Assembly (NCBI GenBank): GCA_977006965.1
Contig: OZ345363.1
Location: forward strand, 2,728,001-2,792,000
Source: Phymatolithon calcareum
Lineage: Eukaryota > Rhodophyta > Florideophyceae > Hapalidiales
DNA length: 64,000 nucleotides
Reading direction: 5' to 3'
In this document: positions 42,163-51,390 of the stretch, one piece after another
How the letters are laid out: each line of letters opens with the position of its first letter
Numbering within the stretch: the stretch's first letter is position 1
The notes under the pieces: generated by a model
Databases searched by the model: none
What the model saw: the letters and a program-made list of their open reading frames with translations, nothing else
Told to the model about the DNA's origin: nothing
Made by a program: the position numbers and the translations under genes

Positions 42163-42166
42163 ATGC

Positions 42167-43299
42167 CCAATTCTGTCGTTGAACCGCAAAGTGCACCAGA
42201 CCCTCTTCTTGTGCTGGTTCTTTTATAGTTTCCCCTGTAGCCCCTAGTCTGGTTGTGGAATGCTACGGAGTAATTGGCATTACCTACATGCACATTCTTG
42301 GCACGGTGCTCCATAAGCCTAAATTGACCGACGTCATCAACAAGCTGACGAGCAACTGGTCTAGACCGGCATCTCGACCCGAGCAGCAGAGATCCATGTC
42401 TTGAGTCATCAATGGCGATCTGTGTCACCTCAAACGAGTTATTCCCTTTTCTGGCTTTTCACAGTCATCATAGGCGAAACCTCGTAATTCGAGCGAGATC
42501 CAAAGTGTTTGTTAGTTTCCTCTTTCCTGCTCTTTCCCCCACGCCGGGGGTCCAGTGAATAGTATAAAACCATAGCCATAGACTGTAGACTTAAAGAGAA
42601 ATCATCGTGGCACTCGCGAAGTCAGGTCTCAACGGTCCTGATAATATGTGGAACTCATGCCGTTTGCTGACAGTCCGAAACAAGATCATAACAACATCCG
42701 TGCTTGGTGGTCATTCTACCAAATACTGCACGGCAAAGTACGTGATCATTTTACCATATTCCCCTAGTATTTTTATGAAGTCTTCCAACATCCTACGGTA
42801 GCTCCCTTTGCGGAGGACCTGTGTCGCCCTTCTCATTTCTAGAAACTTCCAACCCCTTTCATTCATTCCGAGGAACCACCTCCAGGACAAGCTCCGCTTG
42901 CTAGAGAACCGGCCTAGTAGGACTATTGACTATTATAGGCCAACGAAAGATTACAAGCTTGGTAACCTTTGCAATCTAACCACTTACGCTAGAGTGGTCG
43001 TGTGACGGATTGACTGCTGCTGAACAAGACTATGACGGGTGGGAGAAACGTCAGCTTGAGAGACCTCCGGTCAAGCTCCTATTTTGCGAACCTCGTGGTC
43101 ACGTGTGCGCCACTGTACAGCCGGAACACAAAGAGCTCCTTATGCGGTTCGCCTTAGCACTCGCTGTCACTTTTCAATTCGTGAGCGCGCGAAATTACGC
43201 AATAAAATATGAACGCGTCTGCAAGGTTTCAAAGCACGTGCTTGAGATGAAGGGTTCATTGGCTCCGGACTTGTGGCAGAGGTCACAGCCGGAGGAGCG
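42167..43299. other. Unassigned
   Basis: Short frames on both strands, no recognised family. Sequence from 43010 on may belong to the decayed LTR-like unit that follows. Confidence 0.3.
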
Positions 43300-44115
43300 T
43301 TCAATTGCCGGCGGATTCGCGTGTTCTCACAATTTTCCAGAAAATTCGGAGACGCTCGGGTTGCTCTGAATGAGCGGCTCTGTGTTCTTCAGCGCAAATG
43401 AACATATTCAGAATGGTATAAATGTGACAGCACCGGAAGGCGGTCGCAAGAAGTATCAACAAGTCTTGGTCGGCTCAGGGCTCCTTTGGGAGTATACTCT
43501 CAAGCCAAGACAAACCCACAAAAAGAAAGCTTTGCGAATCAATCATTAATACACTCTTCGAGTGTATTGTGCCCTGTAGGAAAGCAATGATGCAATGGCA
43601 CCAGAAGCTGCAAGAATAGGCGAGTTAAGTTCCGGTATAGGTTCTACGAGCTGGAATCACGCAACATGATTCCAGAAAACTCATTGCTGGAAGGTGATCA
43701 GAAATCTATTTAAGCAATTTCCAATCGTAGTTTTAGTAGAGAGGCATCGCATCATGGAGGGAGCATCTGCTTCCAATGCTAAACCAATATTCTCGCGTTG
43801 ATTACAATACCCGTGGCATCTTGGCACGTTCAAAGTTTCACCATGCGTCTGCGGACGTGTTTTTAACTTTTAAACAAAAAACTACATTCCTTCTGCTCCT
43901 TCCGTTGGGAGTACATAGAGAGCAGTGGCCGATGTATGCGTCGCCACAGTCTCCGTTTTAGAACACCAGCAGCCATTGCGGATCATCGCGACGAACAAAT
44001 GAGCTAATGCATTCTTTGAACAGCACGTGGGCCTTCGCATTGTTCTACGACGCGAAGCACGGCAATATTCTGTCATATTCTGTTTGAACTCTTTTTACCG
44101 TTTTGTCACATTGTT
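43300..44115. mobile_element. Decayed LTR-like unit related to the solo LTR at 59.2 kb, interrupted
   Basis: 43340-43497 (AATTCGGAGAC, TCAGAATGGTATAA, CAAGTCTTGGTCGGCTCAG) and 43898-44110 (GGGAGTACATAGAGAGCAGTGG, GAACAGCACGTGGGCCTTCGC, CCGTTTTGTCACA) match successive parts of 59214-59698. About 400 bp intervene (43498-43897), ending in a family C-like LINE tail (GCGTCTGCGGACGTGTTTTTAAC). The repeated word GCTCCTT..GGGAGTA at both junctions suggests target duplication. Confidence 0.6.
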
Positions 44116-44460
44116 AGACTTTTCACTAGCGATCTTCACTTAAGAGCTATCTTTCTCATTTCACCTTGCGTTATTTCTTTGTTCTCGTGGCCACTTCATC
44201 GATACAGTTCTCTGGCCCAACGTTGTTCCACAATCTGTCAGAAACAACTCATATCAAAGATCGTGTAATACAAATTGTAGACACGCATTGACGCAGTGGC
44301 GCCAGAAGCTGCAGGAATAGGCGACCTATATTCCGGTATATGTTCTGCAAGCAGGAAGCACGCAATAGGCTTCCAGCAAACCCCATGGCTGGAAGGCAAT
44401 CGGAAGCCTACTTAACTTCCCTCTTCGTAGTTTTAGTGTAGAGCATCTCATCTCATCATC
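43595..44460 (+). repeat. Dispersed 160-bp repeat in two copies (about 43598-43760 and 44293-44457)
   Basis: Both copies share GCCAGAAGCTGCA-GAATAGGCGA, TTCCGGTATA-GTTCT, TTCCAG...GCTGGAAGG, TTTAAGC/CTTAACTTCC and TCGTAGTTTTAGT. The internal TTCCAGC/GCTGGAA arms can pair. I do not know which element type it belongs to. Confidence 0.55.
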
Positions 44461-44511
44461 TCACCAGAGAGAGATCACCCCCTTCCAAGATGAACCCAAC
44501 CTTATCTTTTC

Positions 44512-44829
44512 ACTCCCAGTGAACCACCTGTGGTATAGTGGTAAAACTGCCTCCGCGCCGCTGTGCGCATATTTCGGTATGATACAGGCAGGAATGTTGA
44601 GGTCGCCGGTTCGAGTCCTGTCACAAGCAAGAATTGAATTAACGTTCCGCAAAGGGCACACGGATGTCGCCGTGGAGTGGTGTGCAGCAGTACTAGCGCG
44701 AAGCAGATACGCGAGTACCAGGAATGGATCCATATCAGGAGCATTTAGAGGACCCCTAGATGTTGAATAATGTACACTTTGTGTAATTCGAATAACCTGC
44801 AATAAACAAACAAGCAAACTCCCAGTGAA
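44512..44829 (+). mobile_element. tRNA-derived SINE (294 bp) with 12-bp duplication
   Basis: Element 44524-44817 is flanked by ACTCCCAGTGAA (44512-44523 and 44818-44829). The head has a box A-like TGGTATAGTGGTAAAACTG and a box B GGTTCGAGTCC about 62 nt later. The 3' end is CCTGCAATAAACAAACAAGC, resembling LINE tails with AATAAAC. The head matches the SINE at 11286-11708. It is not a tRNA gene: the acceptor and T-arm ends do not close. Confidence 0.8.
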
Positions 44830-45221
44830 TACAAATTCACAGGCTAAGTGTAGCGATGGCTTGGTCCTCTTCTTTTCGTCTCTAAAGTGTTATGGGGCAC
44901 CTTATGATCCCTCCACGAGAAAAGCAATGGGCCATAGTAACCCATTTGTCGGCTACATGTCGAAAGGTTGCCCACTGACCTTTTAGTTGAAGACAAAGAT
45001 CCTTAGTAGATCAATCATATTTTCTGAGATTTTCTTAAAGGCATTATAGGCAGTCGAAGAGATACGCAAGAGTGCCGGCAAGTGCCCCCTGCGCCAACAC
45101 ATGACAGTTACTTATAATACAACTTTCAGCTGATAGTGGGAGGTCTTTTTATCTCGGTTCCTCTTGGATAGAAACAATGCAATCAACTTCGCCGAGAAAG
45201 ACAATCTACTTGCCAATTCAC
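44830..45221. other. Unassigned
   Basis: No gene or repeat recognised. Confidence 0.3.
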
Positions 45222-45393
45222 GTGTGAGAACAGAGATATTTGATGATTTAATTTTGAGAGCTCCCAAAGCCTCACCTTGGAGTAACGGGGCACCTCTTGC
45301 GATAATCTCTACGCTAAAGTCGTCTGGCTACTCAAAACGTTCTTGATTCGTAATTCTCTCCCAACAAGAGCTCCTGTGAGTTGTGTGAGAACA
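45222..45393 (-). mobile_element. LINE family A tail (150 bp) with 11-bp duplication
   Basis: GTGTGAGAACA at 45222-45232 and 45383-45393 brackets a minus-strand family A end nearly identical to 8222-8370 (REIRIK-type codons, then CCAAGGTGAGGCTTTGGGAGC). Only the last 150 bp were copied. Confidence 0.88.
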
Positions 45394-48300
45394 TATACAG
45401 TATGCTGTACTGGTTTCTGCAGATGGCGAAAGGAGTTTCGAAAGCGGGGATATAGCGAAACAATGCATTACCTTCCACAGCAATAGTTTTTCTAATTCAG
45501 CATAATTATGAGAGCAGCGATTTACTCTCAATGTGTCTACGTCATGTGCTTTGCGTGCTTGTGAGTGAAGGTTCGTCAACATGGAGTAGAAATATATTCT
45601 GATGTGTGGATGCTAAGTATAAGAATGTTTATGAACCTCTTACAGTCGCAACTATGAGAAAGGTCGGTGCGGAAAATGAGTGTCTGCTTGTTGTGCTTGA
45701 ATTACATCCCCAAGGAGAGGAAACCGAGTTCTCTGAACGCAGTTTCGCTATGCACCCGATGGAATATCTTTTAAAAAAATGATTGACTTTACATCATTTC
45801 GTGTATGCGACACTAGTTTTTTAAAAAAAACTAGTGATAACGCGTTTAAAAGTTTTATCGCAAAATTGATAGACTGCTAGTGATGCTACATCTTCCATTT
45901 ACATTTACAGCACGTGTTCATAATTTCAATATGCATGGTATCGATGGCTGTTGTGAGTGTAGCCGCGAAAGGAGCTCTTCTTCCTCGTCCCTCGCTCAAT
46001 TTCTCGTCAGCGCCGTATGGAAATCGGAGATATGGTTGCGATAGAGATGTCTTCTGGTTGGCTTTAAATTGTGAGTTGTGGATTCTTCTTCTGCTTGCTC
46101 TTTTCTTCCCGTGCCTGTTCTCACTATTCCCTATCCTTTCTTGTCAGTAAACTCAAGTGTCCTGTTCAAGCATTGTGAGTTGGCGAAATAACCTGATGGC
46201 CACTTCCACTTACATTTTTCGGTTTAGTTTGCTACTCGAATGGCCTTACTTTATTATGACAACAAACCACAGGGACTTCTTACTCAAGATGAAATGGTCC
46301 AAGATTCTTGATGATTTCGAAATGCAGACAAGGGCAGCAAAGCGGTGCACATTGAGACTCTTTCAGATGATTTAGCTCATGTGTATTGCCAAAATAGTGG
46401 AAACGGACATAAAGGTGATATTATCATTTTGTACTCAAACTGATATTTTTTACTTGTTTATACGGAACAAGAAGCTTTGGTTTTGAGAAAGAGTTTCCTG
46501 CCCTGTAATGCACGCACCCGCGCGCGGCACAGGATCACTTCCTTTCATGCGAAGGGAGCCGTCCCGAAAGGGACGTGCAGGAGAAAGAGAAGGCACTCGG
46601 GAAGCAATAAGTTTCTCGACCACCGTCAGAATCAATCTATGGTGACGTACCCGGACTAGACGTGAAAACCGCAGTCAAATGCGCTAGCAATAGGATAGAA
46701 TGGGAGAAACTTAGAACCCTCGAATCGTTGCTAGCTCCACTAGGGGAAAAGGCAAAAATGAATGAATGGGGTTTGAGGAATCCTTGATGGCTTTTGATAG
46801 ATTAGATGACGCCATATTTAACTTTAGTTCCGGGGCTCTACTAATAATATTTCTCCACCATAGGAGAAAACTGCGTGCTTTGTTCAAGCTTTCAAAAGTC
46901 CCACAAGTTACGAATACACGTACAAGGCTTCCTCAATTCCAGAGTACTTTCCTTTCAGTATCTCTTTCTTATGCACTGTTTTCAATGACAAGTCATTTTG
47001 AAATGGCCCACAGTGCAAGGAAGACCTGGCAAGAATTCCCGAAGTACTTCTTGCTCTAGAGTAGATTTTCAATATTGTTCAAAACCCATTTGCATACAAT
47101 TGATGAGAGCAGTTACTCAGCTTTTTTGTATCTTGACATCCAGGCGTTAGAACAGACCTTCTTTGTTTTCTATGAGACCCTTCTGAAAATAAGAAGTACC
47201 TCCAAAGTTGTGTCTTTGCTAGCCACTCTTTTTCTCCAAAGACACATGTGCTGTCTGACGCTGTTCTTGAATTACTCTGTCATTCTTATTATACACACCT
47301 GCGTAAGTCTTCCAGATTTCGCACCTTTCCGCTTGAGAAACTGGAAGATTATTGGTAATCTATACCACTGTTATTTTAGATCCTCCGTTTCCTTTTAAAA
47401 CGCTCTCCTGCCTCTTTCTGAATTTTAATCACAGAGTTTCCATCATCGGGATTATTCGGATGAGCTAGACAGCTTCATTTTTTCAACGGCTGCTCTAATT
47501 AGATACGAGCTTAGACTCTACATAGGAGGCGGAGTCTATCCGGTCTGCCTTTACCCCATTGCGTAAAACTGAGTCGACGAACGTCTGTTCTACTCCATTG
47601 ACGTAATTCTGAACTTTTTAGTTCAAGGATTTAAGTGCACGCAGACCCCCAACATAAATGTATTGATGCCTCGTAGGTCAGGAGCGACGTTTTGGGAGTT
47701 GCTCGACAAGTTGTCGGGTATTGATTTGCTTCTAGGGGAAGCAACAGAAACTACCGCACGAGCTGCGTGAGGAGTAGCGAATTCTTTCTTATGCACTCTC
47801 ATGGAATGATAAGAGATCGGAAATGCTCGGCCCTCAGAAAGTCGTAAGAACTCCTCTGTTATCGTGCGCATGCAGACGACAGTTTGGACAACCAAGAGTG
47901 AGAGGCGTGGTTGTCTTTTAATAGTCACGAGAGAGAAACAAGTATATGTGTGTTGCGAGGTTCAATTATTGTTGACCTGATATACTGCAGTCATGTATAT
48001 AATATAGAGTAGTACATGAGAAAATTCGGCACAGTATTTGTGATACGATTCCTCACGGCACCAAACAATGTACAACAAGTTGGACAACACATCATTTCAG
48101 TTCTAGTACAATATGAGCAAGGTTGATCATCCAGACGGGGAAAGATGTCACATGTGACAGCATTGTTGAGGTACTGTCATGTATCAGGGTTTCCGACAAT
48201 GGATCCTTTATACATCTATGATCGAGGTGAATTAGCGGTGTACTGTGTACAGCAGTAAGAAGTTTATGCCCTGTTGTATGCAGTAATGCACGCATCCGCT

Positions 48301-48734
48301 CATGGCGCAGACCGCCCTGGTCGCTGCGAGGGGACGCGCATCTTATGATAGGGGGCATGCAGTAGACAATGACGGCCGTCTAGAAGAGAAAAATTTCTCC
48401 AGCATCATGGACGTGCGCCGTCTGGTCTGCCAGGTGCTTGCACTTGGCAGACAGACGCAATGTGGTTTACACAACCAGATTGCGTGAGACGAACAGTAGG
48501 ATCGATCTTGGGCGATATATTAGATATCAAAGGGGGACAAGACGCGCGAGTCGAAGAACGTGGCTCGACTGCAGGCCATAAGCAATGTTATGCGGTTGCT
48601 TTGGTCTTTGGTTTGCTTCTGAACGGTAGTTTAATGTCCAAAACGCGGCAGTAATTTTACAGTAGCAATCAAAGAAAACAGCATTTAGGGAAGCATACGT
48701 TCTGCTCGCTCTGAGAGTCACTACCTTGATGATC
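45394..48734. other. Long stretch without a supported gene
   Basis: Contains the A/T palindrome CACTAGTTTTTTAAAAAAAA-CTAGTG at 45811-45836, a short dispersed repeat at 46680-46775 (plus) matching 23.87 kb, and faint family B-like minus-strand sequence near 47140-47190 (CCTTCTTTGTTTTCTATGAGAC). Frames such as 45914-46150, 46766-47059 and 47075-47398 have hydrophobic stretches but no recognised homology and no competing evidence of coding. Confidence 0.3.
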
Positions 48735-48809
48735 TTCGTTCTACCATTGATGATAGAACGAATGTCAGAGATTGACGGAGGACGGTCATCGACGTCCGTC
48801 AATCTCTGA
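48735..48809. repeat. Two adjacent hairpins
   Basis: First: TTCGTTCTA (48735-48743) with TAGAACGAA (48754-48762). Second: TCAGAGATTGACGGA (48765-48779) with its exact complement (48795-48809). Both are perfect stems in direct succession. Confidence 0.75.
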
Positions 48810-50007
48810 TGATCTCCCTTATTGTGTTCCTAATTTACTGTACCATACAATATCGTATCCAGAATCGAGCGGCATGCATACTGTAAAGACTGTATCGTGG
48901 CGATTGATGACAACCTAGTCTCATGTAAATCCCTGATGCGTTTCCTCGTTGCTTCTACAGGATATGCCGAATCCGGTAGAAATTCTAGACGTGGCCACTA
49001 CGGCGTGACGACAAGCGGATGGGCACGAACGGGAGGCAAGGGTGCTTACGTGGCGCACGGAAGGCCGCCCTGTATGCACGGTGGAATAGATTTATGCAAA
49101 CATCATTCCTTCCGTGCAGAACAGTGCAGTGTAGTGCAGTATTGTATCACAGTTGCGTTGCTGTTCGTAAGAAGTGCGAGATGCCATAATCATGTTTCAT
49201 GGAGGAAATTTCGCGGGAGATACAACAAAAGAAACATAGAAGAAACAGGATTTTCGAACCATCAAACAAACACATGATGTGCGAGCGCCATGAGATGAAA
49301 TATTAGGAGGACAATCGAAAAATATTTCGATGAATGATTGGACGAAGGGAGCATCGCCGTCGCCTCTCCTCGCGATTGCAATCACCGTGCTGCAATGTTG
49401 CACGTGTATGAGACAATGCTGATGCTGTGTTCAGCGTGACCAGGAACTGAGTGAGCACAGCTCGTGCAGACCTATATATCATACAATTAGTTTTTTTTGA
49501 AACATTTCGTAGATGTATGACACGTATCGATAAAATATAAGTGAGCGATGCTCGTTGTCAACTGCTACCGTATCTGAGGTGCACGTGGAGTTCACAGTGC
49601 CTTTTAAGCAGGCGGCTGCCTCTGAGGATGGATGGGCGCACGGGTTCCCACACACACGTGACGGTGTGGAAGATGCATACCTTCCACTATTGTGGGGCTA
49701 GACAATTGCGACAACATTGTGTGCTCATCAGTCCTCTTGTGAATGGTCCGATGGTTGTCTCAAGCCCCAGGAGTGGTCCCAGTGCAACCGTCGGCGGTGC
49801 TGGTCGTGTCCGCATCTCCACACTGATCGTAACGGCTGCGGCACTGTCTGCGAAAGGAGCGACAGATTAAATCACGAAGCTCTGTACGGCACTGTGTACT
49901 GTACAACCTTTTTGCGCGTCCTTTCTGTCCATGTGTCGACTCTCCTGCTGTTTGTCCCGCATCACCAGTACAGTATGCATGCATGTCATCTTAGTGGAAA
50001 ACTGCAA
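48810..50007. other. Unassigned
   Basis: Frames on both strands (48897-49277, 49541-49870, 49760-50193) are Cys- and Arg-rich without family resemblance. I would not call any of them a gene. Confidence 0.3.
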
Positions 50008-50119
50008 CTTTAAGAATGTCCTCCGCACAAATACTGTCCATCTACCCGATGGAAGCAGTTCTTCGCTCTTCTCAGCACAGTGGCGATGGACAGTGTTTGT
50101 GCGGAGGACATTCTTAAAG
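50008..50119. repeat. 35-bp inverted repeat with 42-nt spacer
   Basis: Arms 50008-50042 and 50085-50119 pair at 34 of 35 positions (TTTAAGAATGTCCTCCGCAC core). A transcript would form a long stem typical of a small-RNA precursor. A short TIR element is the other reading. Confidence 0.8.
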
Positions 50120-51390
50120 AAAGAACGAAAACGACAGCAAGATCGCTCACGCAAAAGGTAAGCGTCTGAAGCTGATTGAAAAGAGCTTTTCATTGTTCAG
50201 AAACTTGAGTACTGTATGTCTATTGGTTTCTCACGGCTTAATTCCTCTGCAGTCTTGGTGCCCACGTACATTTTCGTTCCTTCGTTTTTGTAGATATCAA
50301 CGCGCCAAGCTTAATTCAGATAGGACAGGATGGTAATTACCGTAATTGGACGCTTTGGCAATGCCCTGCACGTTGCTGCATTGCTCTCGAAAAGCAAGAT
50401 CCTCCCTCTTTCATCTGTGCAAAACTTACTCTCTCATGCAGTTGAAACACCGACACGAGTAAGAGAGGACGCAGATGGGGAGACGGTGTCCCCAATCGTC
50501 CGCACCTGCCTGCCGCTGGCACAACCCCTCGACAGACTATATATTCCGGGAGCATTCAGCCGCACGCGAAGCGCGGTCAAGCCAGTGATTTCCAAGCGGT
50601 TGCGCTGCTGCCGCCTTCCGTCTGCAGGCATTACAGTGTTGGGTGCATGCGAGCCGTGGGTGCCGACCGTGGTGGACCGAGCGTTAAGTGACGTGCCCCG
50701 AGTGGACATGAAGGACCAGGGTGGAACTCTGCTGCTTGGGAATGACGACGGCGGTATCAGCGAGTAGCAGCAAGCCAGTATGTAAAAATAGGCACACCCA
50801 ATCGTCAAACGTGACGTAATGTCGCTCATTGGTCGCATCTACGCCACGCCTCATTGATGCATTCCCACCGAAAAGTATTCCAGGTTGTTCATTTGGTGAA
50901 TTTTGCGAATTTCACGACCATTCCATCGTGCGTGAATGTTAGAATCAACAGGACGCTGCCACGAGGATGGATGTTCGGCAACGAATGACGGAAGGAACGA
51001 GTGAGTGAGTGAGTGAGTGAGTGAGTGAGTGAGTGAGCATGCACGAATGCGCGACCCATTGCCATCATTTGTCTTCATTGCATTGTAGCACGTAGCGTGG
51101 CGTCTACCTCTTCCGCCTTCCGTCACTATGCTGCTTCCCACTGCATCCGCGCCTCTTATGCACACGCTCGTGAATATCGCATTTCTATCCTCCACCCCCC
51201 CGCTACTGATCGTCCGCATTAGACCTGCCGAGCCCGCCATCACTTCCCCACACTCACGCACACACCCAACCACACAAGTAAACTCGCTCGCTCCCCGCAC
51301 TATTCGTTCGCAGGCATCTCGCACCGTCTCTAGGACAAGCATCCCACGCCAGACTGACTGCTCGCACCTTCGTCACAAACGACAGACAGG
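50120..51390. other. Upstream region of the Hint gene, with a GTGA tetranucleotide run at 51001-51037
   Basis: GC-rich sequence with overlapping frames (50330-50767 plus, 50434-50838 and 50851-51342 minus), none convincing. The (GTGA)n tract of about nine units lies 355 bp before the Hint start codon. The immediate leader ends ACAGACAGG before ATG. Confidence 0.45.

Larger units (their letters stand above)
36686..42166 (-). mobile_element. Gypsy (Ty3)-type LTR retrotransposon, recent but frameshifted
   Basis: LTRs of 352 bp at 36690-37041 and 41811-42162 differ at two positions that I can find. Flanks are ATGC (36686-36689 and 42163-42166), a 4-bp duplication. On the minus strand the order gag, protease, RT, RNase H, integrase, chromodomain-like tail is that of gypsy chromoviruses. 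A purine-rich AGCAGAGGGCAC precedes the 3' LTR (37042-37053). The sequence after the 5' LTR (GAAATTTTTGTCACC) does not start with TGG, so I could not name the primer tRNA. Two frame changes break the coding region. Confidence 0.93.

Noticed and set aside
44524-44610. Possible tRNA gene
   Set aside because: Polymerase III boxes are present but the acceptor stem does not close, and flanking duplications plus a second copy show a SINE.
50330-50838. Gene upstream of the Hint gene
   Set aside because: Frames of similar length on both strands, no domain, no codon pattern favouring either.
51001-51037. GTGA repeat as a possible CRISPR or telomere-like array
   Set aside because: Simple tetranucleotide run without spacers and not terminal.
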